A program made the translations under genes and the position numbers. 64,000 bases of DNA from assembly GCF_900112645.1 (NCBI RefSeq), contig NZ_FOMO01000006.1, forward strand, positions 1 through 64,000. Direction: 5' to 3'. Positions within the stretch are counted from its first letter, which is position 1, and each line of letters starts with the position of its first letter. A model generated the notes under the pieces. That model searched no databases. It worked only from the letters and a program-made list of their open reading frames with translations, and was not told where the DNA came from. Source of the stretch: Phytopseudomonas straminea (GTDB lineage: Bacteria > Pseudomonadota > Gammaproteobacteria > Pseudomonadales > Pseudomonadaceae). This document shows positions 1 to 9,323 of the stretch, in pieces.

Positions 1-96
1 CCTCATTTGCTGTCAAGCTGTTTTTGAAGAATTTTTTCTTTCTTCTCAACACCTTGCAGCGCCCGACCAGACCATCTTCTCTCCAGCGGGAGGCGC

Positions 97-124
97 ATTC
101 TACAGCGTTACAAACCGCTGTCAA
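97..124 (-). promoter_or_regulatory. sigma70 promoter reading leftward (third of the tandem set)
   Basis: Minus strand TTGACA (119-124), 16-base spacer, TAGAAT (97-102), then GCGCC. A further TTGACA at 11-16 could be the -35 box of a fourth promoter whose -10 box would lie just off the left edge. Apart from these promoters I see no gene in 1-336. Confidence 0.6.
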
Positions 125-202
125 CACCCTCATTTACCGCCTTCGATCAACCTGACCGAACCATCCACAGAACCACTCAAACCGCCCTGTCGATGCCGGC
201 GC

Positions 203-230
203 ATTCTACTCGAATTCGCCGTCCGTGCAA
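203..230 (-). promoter_or_regulatory. sigma70 promoter reading leftward (second of the tandem set)
   Basis: Minus strand TTGCAC (225-230), 16-base spacer, TAGAAT (203-208), then GCGCC. Same spacing and discriminator as the promoter at 300-327. Confidence 0.55.
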
Positions 231-299
231 CCTTTATCTTCGTCTAACTCGTTGATCTACAAAGAGTTTTCAGATCAGACTGCACCGGAAGTGGTGCGC

Positions 300-327
300 A
301 TTATAGGCCCCTCGAAACTCAGGTCAA
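300..327 (-). promoter_or_regulatory. sigma70 promoter reading leftward (distal of a tandem set)
   Basis: On the minus strand TTGACC (322-327), a 16-base spacer and TATAAT (300-305) form a near-consensus promoter, followed by a GCGC discriminator. It points out of the window. The GC-rich discriminator is typical of stringently controlled stable-RNA promoters, so an rRNA operon to the left is the likely target; that is inference from promoter style and remembered gene order. Confidence 0.65.
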
Positions 328-336
328 GGACTTATT

Positions 337-957
337 TCATTTTCCCTGAACTTTCTGCCCTGCCCTGCCGAAGCGCGGGATTCTGCGCATCAAAGCGGGA
401 ATCCGTAGTAGCAGCAACAGCGCACCAATGACAGCGTAAACCGTCCACTCTTCAAGATCTGCGCGGACAATCCACAACATATGCAGCAGAGCGAGCGGCA
501 AAATCAGGTAAACGAGGCGGTGCAGCTTCTTCCAGGACTTACCCAGGCGCCGCTGGCTATAACGGTTTGAAGTCAGAGCAAGGAGCAGCAAGCCGAACAG
601 CGCGATAGCCCCAACAATAATGTAAGGCCGCTTGCGCAGCTCCACGGCCAACTGTGACCAATCCAACCCCAGGATGAATACCGCATACGCCGCCAGGTGC
701 AGAATCCCATAGGCGAAACACCACAGGCCAAGCTGACGGCGCACCGCCATCCAACCCGACCAGCCACTGAGTTTCTGCAAAGGCGTCATGCCCAGGGTGA
801 TCAATAGAAGGATGAGCGCGCCCAACCCGAGGCGCTCGACCAACACCTTGCCTGGATCGGGCCCCAGGGCGAACGACCAGGCCTGATACAGCCAATACAG
901 CGGCCATACGGCGACCAGCAGGAAAACGAAAAGACGCCAGAACGGATGCCGCATCAA
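337..957 (-). CDS. msrQ: MsrQ, heme-binding membrane subunit of the MsrPQ methionine sulfoxide reductase
   Basis: 206 aa, strongly hydrophobic, with the ferric-reductase-like multi-helix layout of the MsrQ/YedZ family and histidines inside membrane segments (for example in LHLAAYAVF and [16 protein letters not shown]). The family is a b-type heme inner-membrane protein that passes electrons from the quinone pool or flavin reductase to periplasmic MsrP, which repairs oxidised methionines in envelope proteins. It overlaps the msrP stop by 4 bases, so the two are translated from one leftward message. Full length for the family. Confidence 0.93.
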   Translation of the reverse strand: MMRHPFWRLFVFLLVAVWPLYWLYQAWSFALGPDPGKVLVERLGLGALILLLITLGMTPLQKLSGWSGWMAVRRQLGLWCFAYGILHLAAYAVFILGLDWSQLAVELRKRPYIIVGAIALFGLLLLALTSNRYSQRRLGKSWKKLHRLVYLILPLALLHMLWIVRADLEEWTVYAVIGALLLLLRIPALMRRIPRFGRAGQKVQGK

Positions 958-1964
958 TAGTTCTTCCGCAGATCGAGATTGCTATAAAGGCTAGCGACCT
1001 CATCGGCGTAGCCGTTGAACATCTGGGTCTCGCGTACATTGGGGCTGAACAGCCCGCTAGGCAGACGGCGCTCGCGAGCCTGGCTCCAGCGCGGATGGTC
1101 GACGGAGGGGTTTACGTTGGCATAGAAGCCGTACTCCTGGGCCGCAATGCTTTGCCAGGTGGTCTTCGGCTGCTCGCTGACCAAGCTGATGCGTACGATC
1201 GACTTGATGCTCTTGAAGCCATACTTCCATGGCACCACTAGCCGCAGCGGCGCACCGTTCTGATTGGGCAGTTCGCGACCGTACATACCAACGGCGAGGA
1301 TTGCCAGCGGATGCATGGCCTCATCCAGACGCAGCCCTTCCACATATGGCCAGTCGATCAACGCGAAGTTCGAGCGCTGCCCCGGCATGCTCTCGGGATC
1401 CTTCAGGGTTTCGAAACGGATGTACTTGGCGGCCGAGGTCGGCTCGACCTTATCAAGCAGCGCAGAGATGGGAAAGCCGATCCATGGGATCACCATCGAC
1501 CAGGCCTCGACGCAACGCAGTCGGTAGATGCGCTCCTCGAGCTGATACGGTTTGAGGAAATCCTCCAGCGCATAGCGCCCCGGCTTGCCAACCTCGCCAT
1601 CGATCACCACGGACCAGGGCTCGGTTTTCAAGCTGCCGGCGTTCGCCGCCGGATCGGACTTGTCGGCGCCGAACTCGTAGAAGTTGTTGTAGTGGGTCGC
1701 ATCCTGGAATGGGGTGATCGCCTCATCCTTGACGGTGACCGCATCCCACTTGGTCGCAGCAATGCGCTTGGCCAACCAGTCCGGCGCGCTGCTGGCCGCA
1801 ACGTCGGCATAACGCTCGCCGGTAGATTGCGCCCAGGCAGGCAGGCTGCTCAGCGCCATCCCGGCTGCAGCAGCGCCCATAAAGGTGCGACGGGAGAGAT
1901 AGATCGATTCGGGGGTGACATCCGATTCATTGCATTCGGATGACTGACGCAGCTTGATCAGCAT
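954..1964 (-). CDS. msrP: MsrP, periplasmic molybdopterin methionine sulfoxide reductase
   Basis: 336 aa. A twin-arginine export signal ([12 protein letters not shown], near residue 25, followed by a hydrophobic run to LPAWA) sends the folded molybdoenzyme to the periplasm. The conserved cysteine that ligates molybdenum is visible in LRCVEAWSM. The family reduces both diastereomers of protein methionine sulfoxide with electrons from MsrQ, encoded directly downstream with a 4-base overlap. The length is normal for the family. Confidence 0.95.
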   Translation of the reverse strand: MLIKLRQSSECNESDVTPESIYLSRRTFMGAAAAGMALSSLPAWAQSTGERYADVAASSAPDWLAKRIAATKWDAVTVKDEAITPFQDATHYNNFYEFGADKSDPAANAGSLKTEPWSVVIDGEVGKPGRYALEDFLKPYQLEERIYRLRCVEAWSMVIPWIGFPISALLDKVEPTSAAKYIRFETLKDPESMPGQRSNFALIDWPYVEGLRLDEAMHPLAILAVGMYGRELPNQNGAPLRLVVPWKYGFKSIKSIVRISLVSEQPKTTWQSIAAQEYGFYANVNPSVDHPRWSQARERRLPSGLFSPNVRETQMFNGYADEVASLYSNLDLRKNY

Positions 1965-2026
1965 GGTGACTCCGCAGTATCGGGACAGGCCTGCCCAATA
2001 GACTACGGAGTCTGCAGGAAATTACA

Positions 2027-2842
2027 TCACTCCACTGGCTTGCGGCGACGCAAACGCAGCAGATACTGGATCGGACCAGAAGCGGCATAGGCCAGGAAGA
2101 TCAGCAACAGGATGCGCGGTGGATCGCTGAATACCACGGCGAACACCAGCACCACAGCCAGAATCGCCACGAACGGCACACGGCCTTTCAGATCCAGATT
2201 CTTGAAGCTGTTGTACTTGATGTTGCTGACCATCAGCATGCCGGCGGCAGCGACGAGGATGGCGACCACGAATGACATGTTCGAGCCCTGAATACCGAAG
2301 TCACTGAACGCCCACACGGTACCGGCCACCACGCCAGCAGCGGCCGGGCTGGCCAAGCCGATGAAGTAGCGCTTGTCGACGCTGCCGATCTGCGTATTGA
2401 AACGCGCCAGGCGCAGTGCAGCACCGGCCACATAGATGAAGGCGACCATCCAGCCGACCTTGCCCATGCTGCCCAGCGCCCACTCGAAGGCCAACAGCGC
2501 CGGTGCGACACCGAAGGCCACCATGTCGGACAGCGAATCGTATTCGGCGCCAAAGGCGCTTTGGGTATTGGTCAGGCGGGCAACCCGGCCGTCCAGACCA
2601 TCGAGCACCATGGCCACGAACACCGTGGCAGCGGCCACGTAGAAGTTACCGTTCATGGCGTTGATGATGGAATAGAAGCCAGCGAACAGGTTCGCGGTCG
2701 TGAACAGATTGGGCAGCAGGTAGATGCCGCGATGGCGAACCTTGCGCCCCTCGTCGTCATGCCCCTCCTCAATATGCTCGTCGATGGGCAGTAAGCTGTC
2801 GTCGTCTCGGGACGACTTGGGCTCTTGCGGACGCTCGCTCAT
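2027..2842 (-). CDS. pssA: CDP-diacylglycerol--serine O-phosphatidyltransferase
   Basis: 271 aa integral membrane enzyme that makes phosphatidylserine, the precursor of phosphatidylethanolamine. The CDP-alcohol phosphotransferase signature is clear: DGLDGRVAR followed by GAEYDSLSD supplies the aspartates that bind metal and CDP-lipid. Several membrane helices follow. The open frame extends 63 codons further upstream, but that stretch runs through the ilvC terminator and has no family similarity, so I place the start at the ATG of MSERPQEPK. The acidic N-terminal tail (residues 1-35) is likely cytoplasmic. Confidence 0.93.
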   Translation of the reverse strand: MSERPQEPKSSRDDDSLLPIDEHIEEGHDDEGRKVRHRGIYLLPNLFTTANLFAGFYSIINAMNGNFYVAAATVFVAMVLDGLDGRVARLTNTQSAFGAEYDSLSDMVAFGVAPALLAFEWALGSMGKVGWMVAFIYVAGAALRLARFNTQIGSVDKRYFIGLASPAAAGVVAGTVWAFSDFGIQGSNMSFVVAILVAAAGMLMVSNIKYNSFKNLDLKGRVPFVAILAVVLVFAVVFSDPPRILLLIFLAYAASGPIQYLLRLRRRKPVE

Positions 2843-2949
2843 GAACAACACCTTGCATCGGATTTGAATTTTCGACCGAGCCACCGGACAAGCGTTCGCC
2901 CTAATCGGCCTGGATACCCAGGCTTTATACCAGAAGCCCGTCCTAGAAC

Positions 2950-2974
2950 GAAAAAACGCGGCCGGGGCCGCGTT
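2950..2974 (-). terminator. rho-independent terminator of ilvC
   Basis: On the minus strand a perfect 9-bp stem (2955-2963 with 2966-2974, AACGCGGCC/GGCCGCGTT) is followed by a run of T residues, 20 bases after the ilvC stop. It separates ilvC from pssA. Confidence 0.85.
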
Positions 2975-2993
2975 CTTCTTGGATCGATTCGAC

Positions 2994-5031
<2,038 letters not shown>

Positions 5032-5033
5032 AA

Positions 5034-5060
5034 AACCCCGCACATGGCGGGGTTCTTCAT
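5034..5060. terminator. Terminator between ilvY and ilvH (possibly bidirectional)
   Basis: Perfect 8-bp stem AACCCCGC (5034-5041) with GCGGGGTT (5047-5054) and a 5-base loop, T-rich on the plus side and preceded by A residues, so it can serve ilvY and, in reverse, the end of ilvH. Confidence 0.85.
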
Positions 5061-5073
5061 TTCCTTTTCGCGA

Positions 5074-5565
5074 TCAGATGCTCAGCACCTTGTCGCCGCG
5101 GGCGATACCGGTGACACCGCTGCGTACAGTTTCCAGGATCAGCGCGGTGCCGATGGCCTGGATGAAGCTGTCCAGCTTGTCACTGGTACCGGCCAGCTGG
5201 ATGGTATACACGCTCGGCGTCACGTCGACGATCTGCCCACGGAAGATGTCGGTGGTGCGCTTGACCTCGGCGCGCTGGGCGCCGGTGGCCTTGACCTTGA
5301 CCAGCATCAGCTCGCGCTCGATGTGGGCGTTTTCCGACAGGTCCACCAGTTTGACCACCTCGATCAGCTTGTTGAGGTTCTTGGTGATCTGCTCGATGGT
5401 GTCGTCATGACCGATGGTGGTCAGCGTCAGACGCGACAGGGTCGGGTCCTCGGTTGGCGCCACGGTCAGGCTTTCGATGTTGTAGTTGCGTTGGGAGAAC
5501 AGGCCGACCACACGCGACAGGGCTCCCGGTTCGTTTTCCAGCAGCAGGGAAATGATATGACGCAT
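5074..5565 (-). CDS. ilvH: Acetolactate synthase small (regulatory) subunit
   Basis: 163 aa, the usual IlvH length. The N-terminal ACT domain (HIISLLLENEPGALSRVVGLFSQRNYNIESL) binds valine for feedback inhibition; the C-terminal part supports the catalytic subunit. The start follows the ilvI stop by one base, so the pair is translationally coupled and makes one holoenzyme. Confidence 0.96.
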   Translation of the reverse strand: MRHIISLLLENEPGALSRVVGLFSQRNYNIESLTVAPTEDPTLSRLTLTTIGHDDTIEQITKNLNKLIEVVKLVDLSENAHIERELMLVKVKATGAQRAEVKRTTDIFRGQIVDVTPSVYTIQLAGTSDKLDSFIQAIGTALILETVRSGVTGIARGDKVLSI

Positions 5566-5566
5566 G

Positions 5567-7297
5567 TCAGGTACGCTCCGTCTTGCTCAGCCACATGTCG
5601 CGCATCGCGCCACCACGAATCTGCATCGGGTAGACGTGCTCACTGGTATCCACGGCGATGTCGAGGAACACCAGGCGATCCTTGATCGCGAACGCCTCTT
5701 CCATCTTCGACTTGAGATCCTTGAGGTCGGTGATGCGCATGCCCACGTGGCCATAGGACTCGGCCAGTTTGACGAAGTCAGGCAGCGATTCCATGTAGGA
5801 GTGCGAGTAACGGCTGCTGTACTGCATGTCCTGCCACTGGCGAACCATGCCCAGCGCGCCATTGTTCAGGTTGATGATCTTCACCGGCAGGTCGTACTGC
5901 AGGCAGGTCGACAGCTCCTGAATGTTCATCTGGATACTGCCCTCGCCGGTCACGCAGGCGACATCGGCATCCGGGAAGTTCAGCTTGACGCCCATGGCGG
6001 CCGGGAAGCCGAAGCCCATGGTGCCCAGACCACCGGAGTTGATCCAGCGATTCGGTTTGTTGAAGCGATAGTACTGGGCCGCGAACATCTGGTGCTGGCC
6101 CACGTCGGAGCTGACGTACGCCTCGCCCTTGGTGACTTCGCACAGCGTCTCGATCACGGTCTGCGGCTTGATGATGCTGCCGTCGCCCTCGTTATAAGGG
6201 AACAGACGGCCGCCACCGCGCCACTCGTCGATCTGCTTCCACCAAATGGCCTGGGATTCCTTGTCAGGTGCCTGTTCGATTTCCTTGAGTGCGGCGACCA
6301 TTTCGGCCAACACGCTGTCCACCGGGCCAACGATCGGGATGTCGGCCTTGACGGTCTTGGAGATCGACGCCGGGTCGATGTCGATATGGATGATCTTCGC
6401 GTTCGGGCAGAACTTGGCAGCGGTCTCGCCGTTGATGACGCGGTCATCGAAGCGCGCGCCGACGGCCAGGATCACATCGGCGTGGTGCATGGCCAGGTTG
6501 GCGGTGTAGCTGCCGTGCATGCCGAGCATGCCGACAAACTGACGGTCATCGCCCGGATAGGCGCCAAGGCCCATCAGAGTGTTGGTGACCGGCACGTTGA
6601 GGGCACGAGCCAGCTCGGTGAGTTGCGTCGAAGCGCCGCCGAGGATCACGCCACCGCCGGAATAGATGATCGGGCGCTTGGCCGCGACGAGCATTTCCGC
6701 CGCCTTGCGAATCTGGCCAGAGTGGCCACGGGCAGCCGGGCTGTAGGAGCGCAGCTTGACCTTCTTCGGGTAGCTGTATTCGAACTTCTGGGTCGGATCG
6801 CCCATGTCCTTGGGGATATCGACGACCACCGGGCCCGGACGGCCGGACTCGGCCAGGTAGAAGGCCTTCTTGATCACTTCGGGGATTTCCGAAGGATGCT
6901 TGATGATGAAGCTGTGCTTCACGATCGGTCGGGAGATGCCAACCATGTCGACTTCCTGGAAGGCGTCGGTGCCGACCACGGTGCTGGCCACCTGACCGGA
7001 GATGATCACCATCGGGATCGAATCCATGTAGGCGGTGGCGATACCGGTCACGGCGTTGGTCGCACCCGGGCCGGAGGTCACCAGTACCACGCCGGCCTTG
7101 CCGGTGGCACGGGCATAGCCGTCCGCCATATGGGTCGCTGCCTGCTCGTGACGAACCAGGATGTGGGTCACCTCCGGCTCTTTGAACAAGGCATCATAGA
7201 TGTGCAGGAGGGCACCGCCCGGGTACCCATAGATGTACTTAACGCCTTCGTCACGCAATGAGCGGACGACCATTTCAGCGCCGGATAAAAGCTCCAC
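5567..7297 (-). CDS. ilvI: Acetolactate synthase large (catalytic) subunit
   Basis: 576 aa thiamine-diphosphate enzyme that condenses pyruvate with pyruvate or 2-oxobutyrate. Seen: [13 protein letters not shown], the catalytic glutamate in [14 protein letters not shown], and the diphosphate/Mg motif GEGSIQMN with NLNNGALGM about 26 residues later (GEG in place of the commoner GDG). I choose a GTG start at 7297: the family begins at (V/M)ELLSGAEMV, and AGAGGTGA lies about 8 bases upstream. The frame stays open for 72 more codons upstream to 7513, which is odd and is discussed as a finding. Confidence 0.95.
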   Translation of the reverse strand: MELLSGAEMVVRSLRDEGVKYIYGYPGGALLHIYDALFKEPEVTHILVRHEQAATHMADGYARATGKAGVVLVTSGPGATNAVTGIATAYMDSIPMVIISGQVASTVVGTDAFQEVDMVGISRPIVKHSFIIKHPSEIPEVIKKAFYLAESGRPGPVVVDIPKDMGDPTQKFEYSYPKKVKLRSYSPAARGHSGQIRKAAEMLVAAKRPIIYSGGGVILGGASTQLTELARALNVPVTNTLMGLGAYPGDDRQFVGMLGMHGSYTANLAMHHADVILAVGARFDDRVINGETAAKFCPNAKIIHIDIDPASISKTVKADIPIVGPVDSVLAEMVAALKEIEQAPDKESQAIWWKQIDEWRGGGRLFPYNEGDGSIIKPQTVIETLCEVTKGEAYVSSDVGQHQMFAAQYYRFNKPNRWINSGGLGTMGFGFPAAMGVKLNFPDADVACVTGEGSIQMNIQELSTCLQYDLPVKIINLNNGALGMVRQWQDMQYSSRYSHSYMESLPDFVKLAESYGHVGMRITDLKDLKSKMEEAFAIKDRLVFLDIAVDTSEHVYPMQIRGGAMRDMWLSKTERT

Positions 7298-7320
7298 GTT
7301 GTTCACCTCTATTACGCCAG

Positions 7321-7344
7321 AAAACCGCCCTTTTGCAGGGTCGG
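7321..7344 (-). promoter_or_regulatory. Terminator-like hairpin in the ilvI leader
   Basis: On the minus strand CCGACCCT and AGGGCGG form a stem with one bulged base and a short loop, followed by TTTT, starting about 45 bases before the ilvI start codon. It could be an attenuator. It lies inside the long open frame that runs into ilvI, which is not the classical leader-peptide layout. Confidence 0.45.
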
Positions 7345-7565
7345 CCCGAGTAGGTTTACTGCCAGCAGAGCATGAGCGACTGTGGTCGCCGACTACGTCA
7401 GCTACAACTGAGCAAGTATTGGGACTGCCCCAGATCTGTTGCGGGGCTTTCCCACCCAGCGCGAGGTAACGCGTTGCGGGTGTAACGAAAGGTCGGCGCG
7501 GGTAGCGCCTCATGTCTACTGAGCTGAAGCCAGCTTGCGGCTGGCCCCACTACAGCGAGCAGCCG

Positions 7566-7594
7566 ATTGTTGATATTCGCCAGCGGCAAGTCAA
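7566..7594 (-). promoter_or_regulatory. Candidate ilvIH promoter
   Basis: Minus strand TTGACT (7589-7594), 17-base spacer, AACAAT (7566-7571). It would give an RNA leader of about 260 bases before the ilvI GTG. The -35 box is good, the -10 box weak. The rest of 7298-7781 holds this leader and the plus-strand promoter of the next gene (TATAGT at 7706-7711); I see no other gene there. Confidence 0.4.
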
Positions 7595-7781
7595 GCGATG
7601 CGTGACGGAATATGCAATATCCGGCAACAACGCCGCCCGCGTGCAAGCCGATGCGAAAGCGGCGCCGATGTGAAACAGACCAGACTGTGCCGAACGCCGA
7701 TTGGGTATAGTGGTGGCCTGCGTTGCAACTTCACGCTCCCCACACTTCAATCAGTCGATGGACCCTGGATAAGGAAACGCC

Positions 7782-8222
7782 ATGCGCCGCATGATTCTCA
7801 CCAGCAGTCTGCTGCTCGCCCTGAGTGCGAGCGCCATGGCAGCACCGATCTACAAATGGGTCGACGCTCAGGGCGTTACCCACTTTGGCGAGCAGCCGCC
7901 ACAGGGTCAGCAATCGACCACGGTCAATCCGTCGGCAGCGCCACCTTCCTCCACCACGCCAGAAGCGAAACCGGCGCCGACCTTCGACGCCATCGCCGAC
8001 CCCGAGCAGGCCGCGGCCGATGCCAAGGTGAAGCAGGAAGTGGCGGCTCAGGAAGCCCAGCGCAAGAAGTACTGCGAGACCCAGCGCAACAACCTGGCGC
8101 AGCTGGAGAATAACCCACGAGTGCGGGTGGAAGACGGCGGGGAAATGCGCCGCCTGGGCGAGGACGAGCGCCAGAAGCGCATCGCCGACGCCAAGCAGGC
8201 GATCAAGGATAATTGCCAGTAA
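7782..8222 (+). CDS. DUF4124 domain-containing exported protein
   Basis: 146 aa with a Sec signal peptide (MRRMILTSSLLLALSASAMA) followed by the DUF4124 signature IYKWVDAQGVTHFGEQPP. The middle is alanine/proline-rich low complexity, and the C-terminal half is charged, probably helical (AQRKKYCETQRNNLAQLE), with two cysteines. The family is common in Pseudomonas envelopes and has no defined function. GGATAAGGA lies just upstream of the ATG. Confidence 0.85.
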   Translation: MRRMILTSSLLLALSASAMAAPIYKWVDAQGVTHFGEQPPQGQQSTTVNPSAAPPSSTTPEAKPAPTFDAIADPEQAAADAKVKQEVAAQEAQRKKYCETQRNNLAQLENNPRVRVEDGGEMRRLGEDERQKRIADAKQAIKDNCQ

Positions 8223-8228
8223 ACAGTA

Positions 8229-8247
8229 GCGGGCCCTAACGGCCCGC
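8229..8247. terminator. Hairpin between the convergent DUF4124 and yqcC genes
   Basis: Perfect 7-bp stem GCGGGCC/GGCCCGC with a 5-base loop, lying just after the DUF4124 stop and overlapping the yqcC stop codon. No T tract, so terminator function is likely but not certain. Confidence 0.55.
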
Positions 8248-8568
8248 GCTGATCAGGCGATCGAAGTCGCCCAGCGCCTTGAGCAGCGCGGCGGCCTCGT
8301 AATTGTCGGCACCATAGACCTGTTCGGCCATGGGCAGGATGCCCGACACGGCCGGCAGGTCAGCGCCCGCTTCGATGATGACCTTCATGCGGGGCAGGAA
8401 TATCCACTGCAGCCACTGGGAAAAATCCAGGGTGTCGACGCAGAACGGCTGCTCGCTGGACAGCGCTTCCACGCTCGGCGCGCAAGCTTCCCACAAACCC
8501 TGAACTCGCAGCGCCCGCTCGATCAGCAACAGCTGATCGGCAACCAGGGCAGACGACGCAGCACTCAC
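8236..8568 (-). CDS. yqcC: YqcC family protein
   Basis: 110 aa, soluble, with the family pattern LLLIERALRVQGLWE...PFCVDTLDFSQWLQWIFLPRM. This small single-domain family (DUF446) is widespread in gammaproteobacteria; its role is unknown, and it is often found near tRNA-modification genes. Its start overlaps the lpoP stop by 4 bases, so here it is the last gene of the mrcB-lpoP-yqcC message. Confidence 0.85.
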   Translation of the reverse strand: MSAASSALVADQLLLIERALRVQGLWEACAPSVEALSSEQPFCVDTLDFSQWLQWIFLPRMKVIIEAGADLPAVSGILPMAEQVYGADNYEAAALLKALGDFDRLISAGR

Positions 8569-9311
8569 AGATTGACCCGAGCCCGCTCGCGAGCCTGGGA
8601 AGCACCAGCGGCGTCGCCTTGCTGCTCACGGGACTTGGCGATCAGCTGCCACAGGCTGGCTTGCAGCGCCGGGCGGCCATTGGCGTAGCTCAGGCCACGA
8701 CGGGCGAACTGCTCGGCCTGGGCAGCGTCACCCTGGGCCAGACGCACTTCAGCCAACCGATACAGAACCTGCGGCTCACGTGGGGCGATACGCTGGGCGC
8801 GCTCCAGACTGGACGCGGCGCCATTGAGGTCACCACCGGTCTGTTGCTGCTGGGCGCTGGTCAGCAGCGCCAGCACAGGGCCATCGAGCTGCTCGTCGGC
8901 CGCCAGACCGCCACCAGCGTTACCGCTGGGAATGCCGCTTGGCGTCGATGACTGGGATGGTGCCGAGTTGCCGTAATTGGGCGAACCCAGCGGCTCGCTG
9001 CTCAGCGGTGGCTCGTCGAAGGTCAGGCCACCGCTGTTGGCAGGCGCACCGGCCGGGGCCGAGTAGGTGTCGATCGGCGCCGACGAAGGCGCGCCGCCGC
9101 CCGGCACCATCACCACCACGCCGGAATCCTCAGGCATGGACTGCGCCTGCTGCTGTTGCTGCGGCGCATTGTTGTAACCACCGCCTGGGCGGTCGTCCTG
9201 CTCGTAAGCCGAACTACCGGAATCCACAACCGGGATGGAACCACGCGGAACGCTGGCACAGCCACCCAGAACCACCGAGGCGGTCAAAACGGGAATCAAC
9301 CACTTGCTCAC
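8565..9311 (-). CDS. lpoP: LpoP-like TPR lipoprotein, activator of PBP1b
   Basis: 248 aa. Lipobox LGGC with the modified cysteine at residue 18, then a long Ser/Pro/Gly/Gln-rich linker (about residues 25-140) able to span periplasm, then a tetratricopeptide region (GAASSLERAQRIAPREPQVLYRLAEVRLAQGDAAQAE). In P. aeruginosa the lipoprotein encoded next to mrcB is LpoP, an outer-membrane activator of peptidoglycan synthase PBP1b. The assignment rests on position downstream of mrcB (12-base gap) and on this architecture. Confidence 0.85.
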   Translation of the reverse strand: MSKWLIPVLTASVVLGGCASVPRGSIPVVDSGSSAYEQDDRPGGGYNNAPQQQQQAQSMPEDSGVVVMVPGGGAPSSAPIDTYSAPAGAPANSGGLTFDEPPLSSEPLGSPNYGNSAPSQSSTPSGIPSGNAGGGLAADEQLDGPVLALLTSAQQQQTGGDLNGAASSLERAQRIAPREPQVLYRLAEVRLAQGDAAQAEQFARRGLSYANGRPALQASLWQLIAKSREQQGDAAGASQARERARVNL

Positions 9312-9323
9312 GGCAAACCTCTC

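Noticed and set aside
5564..7261. Long open frame (565 aa) on the plus strand across ilvI
   Set aside because: It is antisense to a clear acetolactate synthase gene; its composition (His, Asp, Gly, Ala) is the mirror of GC-rich codons, and no domain is visible.
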